A stretch of 64,000 nucleotides of DNA, from contig NW_006763290.1 of assembly GCF_000218685.1 (NCBI RefSeq), positions 631,684 through 695,683 of the forward strand, written 5' to 3'. This DNA comes from Serpula lacrymans var. lacrymans S7.9 (Eukaryota; Basidiomycota; Agaricomycetes; Boletales; Serpulaceae). A program made the translations under genes and the position numbers. Below, in pieces: positions 36,423-45,889 of the stretch. The notes under the pieces were generated by a model. It made no database searches, was not told the DNA's origin, and saw only the letters and a list, made by a program, of their open reading frames with translations. Positions within the stretch are counted from its first letter, which is position 1. Each line of letters opens with the position of its first letter.

Positions 36423-36842
36423 TGTAACAACCAAAGCTTGTATACTCTGGTGCACAAGGAAGACAGGCAGAGAGGGGTGAGGGAAGGAGAGGGTAATCTC
36501 CCTTAGGGTAGGACCAAGTTTGTTATGGGTAAATAATAGGAGGACTTGCTGAGGAGTTATCTCCTTGATCTATTGGGGTATTTATACTACTACAGACTAT
36601 TTGTACATGTGTACTATACAGTTGATAAAGGCAGTGGCTGATAATGTTATCGGGTGTAGCCCGTGTGGCCAGCTCCACTGTGTGAGAGACTTTGTAGCTA
36701 AGAATAAAGAAAAGCAGTGCAGTGTGAGAAAGTGGAGTTTGAATGAAATGGAAAGTGCCACATGGCACAGTGTGTGAAAACTACAAAAGAAAGTTAAAGT
36801 GGAGAAATAAATTTAAAGGTCCACAAATTGTGTATTGTAACA
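36423..36842 (-). repeat. 5' LTR of the gypsy element
   Basis: On the plus strand it reads from TGTAACAACC to TGTATTGTAACA, 420 bp. Copia-C RNase H resumes at the next base. Confidence 0.88.
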
Positions 36843-37095
36843 TCAGTGGCTCTGTCAAACACTAAAACTGAATATGTTGCAGCATCAGATGCAACTTTTC
36901 ACCAACGCACCAAGCACACAGACATCAGACACCACTTTATCTGAGAGAGACTAGAAGGAGGGGATATTAGTCTTGAATATGTACCAACTGGAGAGCAAGT
37001 TGTGGATGTGCTAACAAAGGGACTACAATATTTAAAGCACAAGATATTTATTTTATCTATGACTTTAAAGTAACTATGCCCTTGTTGAGTGGGGG
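36843..37095 (+). pseudogene. Copia-C RNase H tail and polypurine tract
   Basis: It reads SVALSNTKTEYVAASDATFH, then a TGA in RHHFI*ERLEGG, then YVPTGEQVVDVLTKGLQ, the standard copia RNase H ending. The polypurine tract gagtggggg ends at 37095, directly before the LTR. Confidence 0.85.
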
Positions 37096-37298
37096 TGTTG
37101 TTTTTTATCAGTTCTTTTGTTTCTTGAAGCAACTCTAGCATAGGCAAGTGGTTACATAATACTGTGTTTATATTTAGCCACACAGCATGTTGCCACCTCA
37201 GTTCTCAACTATTTGGACTGAGGTAAGCAACATGTTTGTTTCTCTCCTATATACAGTTTTACTTACAGTCTATTAGTCTTCTGTTTATTAGAATTATA
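37096..37298 (+). repeat. 3' LTR of copia-C
   Basis: It runs from TGTTGTTTTTT to GAATTATA, 203 bp, the same length as the 5' LTR. The flank GATAG at 37299-37303 repeats the left flank. Confidence 0.9.
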
Positions 37299-38226
37299 GA
37301 TAGCTTTCAAAAGATGCCATTTTTGGAATTGATTGTGGAAATTTTCAAATTATGTTCAAAGCCTGGATATTTTTTATGTTTTTGTTGAATTGACTAAAGT
37401 GGCTGAAGAAGATAAGATGGTAATTTTGTCAATTGAAAAACTATTCCAGAGCATGTTTTGAGGATATTGGTAGGTGGGGTAGATAATAGTAGAAATTTTT
37501 GATAGCTTTCCAAAGATGCCACTTTTTCTTGTCTTGTGAACCATGCAATCATTTGAGGACACTCATTCCTATGATTACATGCTCTCCAAGCATTTTTGGC
37601 CATGTTAACATAAAAATGTTTAAACATCTCAGTGTTGTAATTGTCAGTGGTCCCAAACCACCTGATTAAGTTGACATAATATATAATATAGAAGAGAGTG
37701 AATATTAGCGATATTGAAATCTTCCCTGACTCCAAATGGTACAAATATAAACTTGTTTTGATGGAACATTGCAATAGCTTTTGAGAGATATCCCAAAGTA
37801 GTGTCACTATGGGTGAGATATTGAGCTATATATACTGTTTAACGTCCAGGAGTGATCTGATGGAATTATTGCTTCCTTGGGTAATTTGCCAATGAGACAG
37901 CCCAAAAGGATTTTGGCCATGTCTTTATGTTTACTGCCTGATATCTGAGATAATGAAGATATTTTGTTCTTGAAATGTCAAGTGCCATAGGAGGGTGGGA
38001 GGTACTATATCCTTTGATCTAATTCTTCAGCTCTGAAGAGTTCTTGGCACCATTTTATGATATATTTGACAACTCCTTGGTAAAGCCGATACCAAACATC
38101 TGGTGTCATGGAACAATGGATATCAGTGTAAGGAAAGCCTTCCCAGAAATGCTCAATACAGGATACATCCTTCTCCATGCATGTCTTATAGGACAAAAAT
38201 ACTGAATCTGCTACCTTGGCTGTATA
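37299..38226 (-). pseudogene. Plavaka-type transposase, central-C part
   Basis: The readable blocks are DVSCIEHFWEGFPYTDIHCS, MTPDVWYRLYQGVVKYIIKW and CQELFRAEELDQRI (38005-38180). Further on are WFGTTDNYNTEMFKHFYVNM and AWRACNHRNECPQMIAWFTR (about 37520-37670). The TPDxxHxLYQGVxKH and TDNYNTExxE..H pairs are typical of basidiomycete Plavaka (CACTA-like) transposases. The catalytic region could not be read through because exons shift frame. A 202-bp tandem repeat starts at 37299 and 37501. Confidence 0.78.
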
Positions 38227-38231
38227 AATGG

Positions 38232-38658
38232 TGTTACAACCAAAGTTTTGGTACTCTGGTGCACAGAGAAGTCAAGCAGGAAGAGCGAGTGAAGGAGTGG
38301 GTAAACTCCCTGAAGGTAGGACCAAATTAGTTGATGGTAATCAATAGGAGGACTTGCTGAGGAGTCTCCTTGATTTTATTAGAGTATATATACTATTACA
38401 GAGTGTTTGTACATGTGTACTATACAGTTGCTAAGGGTGGTGGCTGATGATGTCATAGGGTGCAGCCCTTGTGACCAGCTCCACCATATGAGAGAGTTGT
38501 ATCTAAAAAATAAGAGAAAGCAGTGCAGCACGAGAAAGTAAAAATATAAGTGGAGTTTGAAAATGGAGGAAAGTTCCACATTGCACAAGTGTCTAAAAAG
38601 GAAAGAAAGTTGAAGTGAAGACTGAAAGTTAGAAGTCCAAATATTGTGTATTGTAATA
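38232..38658 (-). repeat. Solo gypsy-family LTR, target duplication AATGG
   Basis: It runs from TGTTACAACC to TATTGTAATA, 427 bp. Perfect AATGG copies lie at 38227-38231 and 38659-38663. It interrupts the Plavaka reading frame, whose coding continues on both sides. Confidence 0.92.
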
Positions 38659-38663
38659 AATGG

Positions 38664-38821
38664 CATCCTAGGTTCTAATAGGTATCCTTTCATCTCCAGG
38701 CTCCCTGTTCTCTAGCATGCAATGGCATTTGGAACATGTCCCATACTTTGAGCACAAAATAAGGCATTGTTCAGAGTAATTAGCCACGTAGCAAGCCACA
38801 ACAGGATGGACCCTTCTAGCA
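38664..38821 (-). pseudogene. Plavaka-type transposase, zinc-cluster segment
   Basis: It reads ARRVHPVVACYVANYSEQCL, then CSKYGTCSKCHC with paired cysteines, as in the Plavaka block between the N-terminal and TPDxxHQLYQG regions. Its upstream partner lies beyond the Helitron at 44930-45270. Confidence 0.78.
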
Positions 38822-39199
38822 GACGAGGTCCAGCCCGTGGCTCTGCCACTGGTGCAATGTTTTTGTGATATAATAAATAATAATATCACTGTTAAGTGAT
38901 CAGAATGTTAAGTAAACTTATGCTGTCTGTAATATATGTTAAGTCTTTGAATCCTATGATGCATGTTTGACTTGCAGTTTTGTTGTTGAATGTCCTTATA
39001 AGCCTGCCCTAAACTTGTGCACAGTATACTAAATTCAAGCAGATAGTTCATTGAACCTTTACAAACATCAACATATATTGTAACGTAAAAAGTCTATGGT
39101 ATTACATTGATAAATTGATGAGAAATAAAAAAAGAGACTCCAGAAATGGTAAAGGATGAAATATGATCTGAGAATAAAACACTTTAGTAAAGAGGGTGA

Positions 39200-42100
39200 G
39201 AATTGGGGAAAAATCTACTTGCCAGTCACAGATAAAGCCAGTCAGAATTTCGGGATACACCACATTGACAGCATGTCTGTCATTTGAACCATGTGGAAAT
39301 AGCACTTTTATTCTCTCTCCTGAAGTGCAGCGAGACAATGCAACATAAAGTTGCCCATGTGAAAACACTGGAACACGTAAATCCAGCCCAACCTATGTCA
39401 TTGATTGACCTTGAGACTTGTTGATGGTCATGGCAAAGGCAACACGGACAGGGAATTGACGACGTGATAACTTGATGGGCAATTCTTCTGATGAAGGTTC
39501 CAATGTGAGGCGTGGAATAAATGTTATCTTTCCTGCATGTTTTCCTCCCAAAACACGGCACTTCAATACTCTTCTCTTCATCTCTATCAAAATCATGCGT
39601 GTTCTATTACAGAGTCCATTTAGGGGATCAACATTGCGGAGGAGCATAAGTGGACATCCGGCTTTAAGTTTGAGTTGCGCTTCAGGAAGGCCAGATACTT
39701 GCAAGGAGTTCAAGAATTCCACAGGATAATTTTCATGCCCCTCTCCAACCACTTTATCAATTGACAGAGCTACTAACTCTTCTCCAGGGAATTTTGTGAG
39801 GATTGCTGAATTAAGGTCACTAATGGCATCATTTTTTGTAGAGAGGATGGTGTGGTGGAGGAAATAATGGTCATCTTGGTCTCCATTTGCAATTCCAGGA
39901 TAGGTAGTGTCAACTAATGAGTCTATGCTGTTTTCTGGCATAAGCATGTTGGCGGGAAGCTCAATAGTTCCATCTCCTGCAATTCCACAACCACCACCAA
40001 TATCCAGGAGCCAGCTATCAAAGGCTTCAATTTCTGGAGTACGGTCCAGGCACATGTTCTGTGTGAAATAACAGATATGGATATTTGTCCACAGTTGTGA
40101 CCTTCTAAGAAAGGCAGAAATAATGTATTGCCTTGACCCTCTTGGAATAACAGGTGTTGTTTGGTGGAAGTCCCCTCCAAAGACCATTATAATGCCTCCA
40201 AATGGAAGTTGATTATCCAAAATGTCCCGCAATGTATGATCTAATGCTTTAATCCCATAACAGTGTTGCATTGGCGCTTCATCCCAGACAATATCTCTGG
40301 TATGTCTCAATACCTCATGGAGGTCAGAGTTTTTTGGAATCCTGCATGTGGATGTTTCATGTACAGGAATAGGGATTCAATCTCAGAGGATGCTACACAT
40401 AAAGCAACATTATGATTATCTCTTGCTCAAGCAGCAGCAGCAATTGTATTACAGATATATGTTTTTCCCTTACCTTCAGCACTGTGAATAAAGAAAGTTG
40501 TTTCCTCATTATGGTGGATTGACTGCATAATGGTATCAAAAGCATTCTGCTGCTCTTGATTGAGCCTCTCTACATTATCTTCAACCTCCAAAGTAAGATC
40601 AGATCTGTCATAATTTTGCTGCTCGTGGAGAAGATGGTTTGCAATGATAGGCTCCCATTGTTGCTGAGGAAAAGGCATTGGTGGGAAGTTTGAATAACAC
40701 TTGTTGGCTTGAGTAAGTATGGATTCCAGCAAGAATAGTCCATAATCATAAATCTGGTCTTCTGAAGGTTGGGCAATCCCTCTTTGAAGAAGGCAGTGGT
40801 GTAAATCATCACAAATCTTGTGTTTGTGCCGGTTCCAAAGGTTTGCAGGCTCATTTGGGAGACATTGCAGTAAGATAACTGCAAAGAGAGCACAGAGTTC
40901 AGGGCCTGTCTGCATATCTCCTGCTTCTGCCAAACACTGATCCCATTCACCATCATCTTCTAACAGGCCACGTGCAGCACATGCAGCTTTGTAAGTTGGA
41001 TGTAAAACCCCATCAAATGTGCACAAATCTTCCCAACTCTCTGCTCCAAGGACCACACTGAGCAGTGTACGGAGGTAGAAGCACTCCCCTTGGCTTGGAT
41101 GGACAAACATCATTCTCCCTATAGCAAATTGTTGTTTTCTTGGAGTCCATTTTTTAGCACCTTTGTTCCAGACAAAGTATTGAGGATAATCCTAATAAGG
41201 TATGTGACGGCCTTCAGGGTGATCTTTATTGGCAGTGAACCATTCTGTGAGTTGAGTCTTTGATGTACGGTTGTTATTGATTATATTCTCTGCATCATCA
41301 TGGGCATTGAAGAATACAGTTTGCTGATCCTTTAAGTGAATGGGAAGGCGCAACACCGTTGGTTTTTCTTCATGCACAGGGAACTCCAAGAGATACCAGC
41401 ATGCTTCCACAGGACCAATATAGCGACCATTAATATATTCCTGAATCTCATCCCTCGGCTGCCTTGCATCTCCATGCACAATTCCTACATCTGCACCTTG
41501 TCCTCCCACCACAACTGAAGCTCGATCATGGCCCTTGTAAATATATTTATGAATATATTTGACGGCTTTAACAGATGCACAGATTTCAACATTGATGTGA
41601 CAGTCATATTTGGCAGAGAGGCATTATAAGGGACGACATCACGGTTATCAAAAACATGACCACTTGGAGCTGTATAAGTTCTTGCATTGTCAGGCCTTGC
41701 ATATTCTGGATAACCACCATCACCAAATCTGGTTTCAGCACAAAACTCTTTGCAATAGCACTTTGAGCATGCTCTATTCTTCATGCACCGGGCTCCAGGG
41801 TGCTCAGGTCCACATGGACCGTGCATCATACACTTCGTGACCATTGAATATAACTTTGGTTGTGTGACAGGATCAGGAATTTGAGCAGAGACAACAGAGT
41901 CAACCTGGGTGGCATCACGGATTTTATATTGATCTTCCAAGAATATGAGAAGATGTATGTGTGGCAAACCCCGCTTTTGGTATTCCACAGTGTAAACAGA
42001 TCCTATCTTTGACTTCCTTCAACAGTGCCTTCTTTTTCTGATAGAAGACACGTGCAACAATGTCAGGACGGTCTGCAGCAGTCTGTTTCTTGTAGGCATA

Positions 42101-43456
42101 TTGGGGTCATCATCTACTTCACCGGCATTGTTGTATTCCAGCAAAGCCTCTTGAATTTCAGGCCAGTTGGTGTTTACTGTCATTGTAAGAAAAATATCGG
42201 GTTTATGGCAGTGGCGACATATAGCCATGGAGTCCTGGAAGAGCTGGTACATGTGCTGTGTACTACCAGAATGAGAAGATGGTAGGATAATGTTCTGGCC
42301 CTGTTGACCCAAATCTATTTCCCCATCATTTTGATCCATAGCGTCTTTAACACCTTGGTAAAGATCTGCCCTTATGTCTTTTTGATGATGACGGACCCAC
42401 TTCAATTCACTTTCTTCTGTGGAAGCCCATGCATCAATGCAATACTCCTGAAGTAGTTTTCCACCATAGAAAAGATTAGATTGATCGGTTCTTCGGGGAT
42501 GGAGACGGTATACATAATAACACCGCTGGGAGACATATTCACTGCGTATATTTCCATCAGCATTTTGAATGAACCGTATGGTCCTATGCCACCCTTGTTC
42601 TCCAAAGGGAAATAGGAGGACATAATGCAGAGGTGAAAAAAGGGGGTGCAAATAGCTGATATGCTTGGGACCACCACCATGGTCAAATTGCTTCAACTGC
42701 AAAACAATATCACGGTGCTCATCAACATTTTGTTCTCCATCTCCAGGGATAACAGCAGCAACTTCATCTGCAGTAGGAATATTATAACGACTTTGGTCCA
42801 GAGTTTGATCAAGAGCTATATGGGCTGTTATGTTGGTACTTTCTGCTTCAGGCTTTTTCATGATGATCTGATAAGCTTGCTTGTACAAAGGGATGAATAG
42901 ATTGAATGGATTGAATTGCTCCAGGGTATCCTGGATCTCCGGCATGGTTGCTGGTGTAGTGCCATGCCCTCAATTATTCTCATTACATAAATAAAATAAA
43001 AAGGGCAGTCTGTAGGTTGTGAATATAAAGCTGGCCAAAAGAGGGAGTTTTATCTCCAGGTGGATAGAATGCGCTGATGCTATGATGAAGGCCTCCATGG
43101 ATACGGAAACTATAAGGTCCTGCAGCACTTGTGACAGCATGGTCTATCTTGACACCCAAAGATGTAAATGCAAAGGCATTGGTGTATGAGCAAACTTTGT
43201 CGTGGAATTCACGTGCAGTAATGTCAATCCCACGGAACAGACAGTGTAGTGCAGCAGGTGCTTCCTGGAAAGGATCCAGCCTAACTTGACCTTGAAGGCA
43301 GCACACACCAAATTTTGGATGGATTCTGGAGGAACTTGTGAGTCTCTTGGTATCCCAGTGTAATGCTCCACAATTACGGCACTCTACTTCCATGTTGCAT
43401 AAAGTATGACGGTATAGAGGCTCTACATATGGTTGTAGGGCCTCCTGGTGTATCAC
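39200..43456 (-). pseudogene. Helitron Rep-helicase (RepHel), broken
   Basis: The N-terminal Helitron-like domain (43456-42019) includes ECRNCGALHW, AFAFTSLGVKID and FSPLHYVLLFPFGEQGW. The Rep nuclease HUH motif reads GLPHIHLLIFL (about 41960). A Cys-rich segment follows (CMMHGPCGPEHP, CSKCYCKEFC). Helicase Walker A reads HSAEGKGKTYICNT (about 40450-40490), and Walker B reads DIVWDEAPMQHC (about 40270-40300). FGGDFHQTTPVIPRG, FAMTINKSQGQS and [11 protein letters not shown] follow, which is PIF1-type superfamily 1B. A TGA after NTIAAA, a gap of about 15 codons before PIPVHETSTCRIP, a break after the Rep start and TGA at QSMT*VGLDL inactivate it. Confidence 0.9.
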
Positions 43457-43501
43457 CTGTGCTTGGCGGCGGTTGGCAATATTTTGTTTGTTTGCAAGTT
43501 G

Positions 43502-44122
43502 TTAAGGCCTTGGCATCCTTGGTGCATTTCTGGCAGCTACCGGTTCATTTAAGTCCCCGCCTTGGTCTACAGCATCCCTGGCAGCCCTGTGAGCCTGATT
43601 TGCTAGCTCATCTTCCCTCCTTTCAAGCTCTTCTTGAGCAGCTCTTTGGGTTCTAATGAGTTGCTGAGCATGTAGCTCTTCATAACGCAGATCAGCATGC
43701 TGAGAATGCTGCTGTACCTGTAGTCTAATTGCCTCCTGACGTTCAATTTCTCTTTCCTGGTGATCCTCAGCCAACTGCTGTTCCTGCCTTTGGAGCTGTA
43801 TTGCTTCCTGGCATTGAATCATCTGATCCTCAGCCTGCTCCTGCCTCCGTAGTCTATTACGCCGTTGATTAACCCGTTCTGCATGTCGGTTTTGAAACCC
43901 ATCTAATAGCCTTTCATTGTAGTCAACACCATGGGTAGCAAGCAACTGGTTACCCTGCCTCATTTGAAAAGGGGGCTGCAATTGAGGGTATGCAGGTCCA
44001 GCTAATGGCTGAGGCATGTGATTATCATGCAAAGGTCCTCCAAAATTTGGTTGCACAATATTGATATTTCTCAAATCTCTACGGTCCAAGAGGTGCTCTC
44101 GTCGCACACTTGGTGATGTCAT
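43502..44122 (-). CDS. Helitron-encoded Gln/Glu-rich coiled-coil ORF
   Basis: The ORF has 206 codons from MTSPSVRREHLL. The middle is almost entirely Q, E, R and A (QRQEQQLAEDHQEREIERQE) and predicts a long coiled coil. Such a segment often precedes the RepHel domain in basidiomycete Helitron proteins. It may therefore be the first exon of the helicase protein, joined through an intron at about 43457-43501, rather than a separate gene. It has no stop codons, unlike the rest of the element. Confidence 0.55.
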   Translation of the reverse strand: MTSPSVRREHLLDRRDLRNINIVQPNFGGPLHDNHMPQPLAGPAYPQLQPPFQMRQGNQLLATHGVDYNERLLDGFQNRHAERVNQRRNRLRRQEQAEDQMIQCQEAIQLQRQEQQLAEDHQEREIERQEAIRLQVQQHSQHADLRYEELHAQQLIRTQRAAQEELERREDELANQAHRAARDAVDQGGDLNEPVAARNAPRMPRP

Positions 44123-44643
44123 CTGTTGATGACGTTGTATACAATCTCTATTGCAATGTTCACCATGTTCTCGTTCAGGTGTCTGTGGAATATGTCTATA
44201 AATGACATCAATATATCAGTTAGTGGTTAATGACACATTAACAATGCTATACATACTGCATATTTGAATTGGTCATATTCATATTTATGTATTTGCTATA
44301 TGCACTGGTTTGTTGATAATTTGGGCTTCTGTAATCAATGTGTCAGTTTTAATTGAATCAACACCATAAACTGTTATAAACTCACATTGTGTAAGCTGTG
44401 TTTTTATGTATGGGGAAGGGTCTTTGACTTTATTTTTATGCACACCACAGTGTGGTCAATAATGGCCATTAATTTTTGTAATGCAAAATGTGCAAATTCT
44501 CGACAACAATTTGTTTTGTGTGTAGGGCCAGACCATTTCCCCACATAGTAGGAAAAGAGGTTTGTTTGGTTGAGTTCTGTCACATCGTGCCACAGGCATG
44601 AGTTTTGGTGTCCACTATATTGTGTTTTGTAGTAAAAACGATT

Positions 44644-44795
44644 AAGCGTGAGAATTTTCAATGTGGCTACAATTTTCACTACAAATTGTTGAATGTCCTT
44701 ATAAGCGCGAGAATTTTCAACGTGGCTACAATTTTCACTACAATTGTTGAATGTTCTTATAAGTGTGATCAGTGTGGCTACGATTTTCACTGCGT
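44644..44795. repeat. 59-bp tandem repeat near the Helitron 5' end
   Basis: There are two units of about 59 bp (44644 and 44703) and a partial third (44761). Each has gagaattttcaa-gtggctacaattttcactaca and then ttgttgaatgt-cttataag. The last part also occurs near the opposite end of the Helitron at about 38985. The surrounding 44123-44900 has a 159-codon minus-strand ORF made largely from this repeat and no known domain. Confidence 0.75.
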
Positions 44796-44929
44796 TCACT
44801 ACTACTGCACTGCTGCTCCTGTGTTGCCACAAAAACCACGCAAGCAAAACTAAGTGAAATAATTGACGCAATGTGGCTCGCACGCAGCATTTGGGACCAC
44901 TGTCCCCTTTGTTATAGATTCATCTCTAC

Positions 44930-45270
44930 CTGTTATTTCAATCCCCTCCTTTCCTGCCTTAATGAGAGGCTCTAGGATCATACACATAAATGAGTGGAAC
45001 AGCCTTTGAATTCATATAGATTTCTCTGTGGCAGTTGGACCCTCCTTAGAAAGCTTAGTGACAGAGTAATAACCTATCAAAATACAAGCATACTAAGATG
45101 GGTTGCATCTGATAGCCTTGGATAAATTGCATAAAGTAGGTATGTACTTTTGTCACCTGAAAATTATGTTAATTGAGTTTTGTCTGTTGCAATTATAATA
45201 GGGGCCACTAATGTACCATCTAGAAGGAGTGCCTGAAGTTTGGGACTGAATCAGGAACTGGGAAAGAATT
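44930..45270 (-). pseudogene. Plavaka-type transposase, middle part
   Basis: It reads GTLVAPIIIATDKTQLT then a stop, FSGDKSTYLLYAIYPR, and near the end RLFHSFMCMILEPLIKAGKE with GIEITGRD. This corresponds to the Plavaka block P-I-I-L-A-S-D-K-T-Q-L followed by LFHxCMxxILxPLxxAG. It joins in order to the segment at 38664-38821 on the far side of the Helitron. Confidence 0.75.
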
Positions 45271-45334
45271 ACATAAATGGAATTGCAACAAACCTGTACA
45301 AAATGCCACCATTTTCCTGTCCACATATCATTAT

Positions 45335-45757
45335 GCTTACAATTGATATACCAGCACCTACTTACACTTCACTTTTTTACTTTTACTTTTCATTTTCCAA
45401 GTGACATGACTGATCACGTGAACATTGACTTTACTTTACATTTTGGACTTTTCATAGTCACATAACCAATCATGTGACACATCACCTGACCAGTGTCTAG
45501 ACTCATCATGTGACCAGTCACATGCTAGACATCGGACTTTGAACTTTATTTACAACTGTACAGTCACTCATGTATTTCAGTATATATACTGGAGCAATAC
45601 ATGGGAAGAGACTCAGCAAGTCCTCTTCTGGTGTATACCAACATTAGTATGCCAACCTCCCTCCTTTGATAGGTTGTACACTTCCCTTTCCTCCATAGAG
45701 TTGTTGTTGTGGTTGTGCTCCATTGCCCCAAGACTGTGTCTTGTTGGTGTTGTCACA
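45335..45757 (+). repeat. Solo LTR of a second family (LTR-2)
   Basis: It runs from gcttacaattgatataccagcacc to ggtgttgtcaca. ATTAT occurs on both sides (45330-45334 and 45758-45762). It contains agtatatatactgg and gagactcagcaagtcctcttctggtgtatacc. It aligns with 46755-47003 in inverse orientation. It carries a cluster of (a)tcacatgac or tcatgtgac words at about 45400-45530. Confidence 0.75.
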
Positions 45758-45889
45758 ATTATAATGCCTCTCCTCCTTGCTTGCATTCATGAAAATCTTC
45801 TTGGGCTTGTACATAATATTCTTGGCATGTGAAGGATTTCCCATTAAAGTGGATATGGAATTAAGGGGGTTCAGTATTGAATCAAATGT

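Larger units (their letters stand above)
30659..36842 (-). mobile_element. Full-length Ty3/gypsy chromovirus inside copia-C
   Basis: Two LTRs of the common family bracket a minus-strand polyprotein. The 3' LTR is 30659-31073 and the 5' LTR is 36423-36842. A polypurine tract (aaaagggtag) adjoins the 3' LTR at about 31076-31086. The element is 6184 bp. Its outer 5-bp flanks (tcccc and tcagt) do not match, so either the left flank was rearranged with the AT-rich element or the LTRs derive from different insertions. A canonical TGG primer-binding site next to the 5' LTR is not evident. This is the only element here that links the abundant solo LTRs to a coding region. Confidence 0.88.
22561..37298 (+). 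mobile_element. Copia-C: Ty1/copia element inflated by nested insertions
   Basis: Two 203-bp LTRs (22561-22763 and 37096-37298) share the same orientation and are flanked by identical GATAG (22556-22560 and 37299-37303). The 5' LTR is followed by a primer-binding site. The 3' LTR is preceded by a polypurine tract (gagtggggg at 37087-37095). The LTRs differ at about 14 of 203 positions by my count, 13 of them transitions. The 14.7-kb span contains a solo LTR, Harbinger-2, an AT-rich element and a full-length gypsy, so the native copia was probably about 4-5 kb. It lies inside Plavaka. Confidence 0.88.
38822..44918 (-). mobile_element. Helitron (about 6.1 kb) inside Plavaka
   Basis: Plavaka coding on the minus strand stops after GIEITGRD at about 44920 and resumes with ARRVHPVV at 38821, which brackets the element. 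The 5' end on the minus strand is probably A|TCTATAACAAAGGGG (44918). Near the 3' end is a hairpin GTGGC-AGA-GCCAC (38837-38849), about 15 nt from the boundary. A canonical CTRR-T end is not seen. There are no TIRs or target duplication, as expected for rolling-circle transposons. The motif tgttgaatgtccttataag occurs near both ends (about 38985, 44688 and 44746). Confidence 0.75.

Noticed and set aside
44404..44883. A 159-codon ORF as a possible Helitron cargo gene
   Set aside because: Much of it is the 59-bp tandem repeat read in frame (KIVATL and NFNNCSEN-like repeats), with no recognisable domain.
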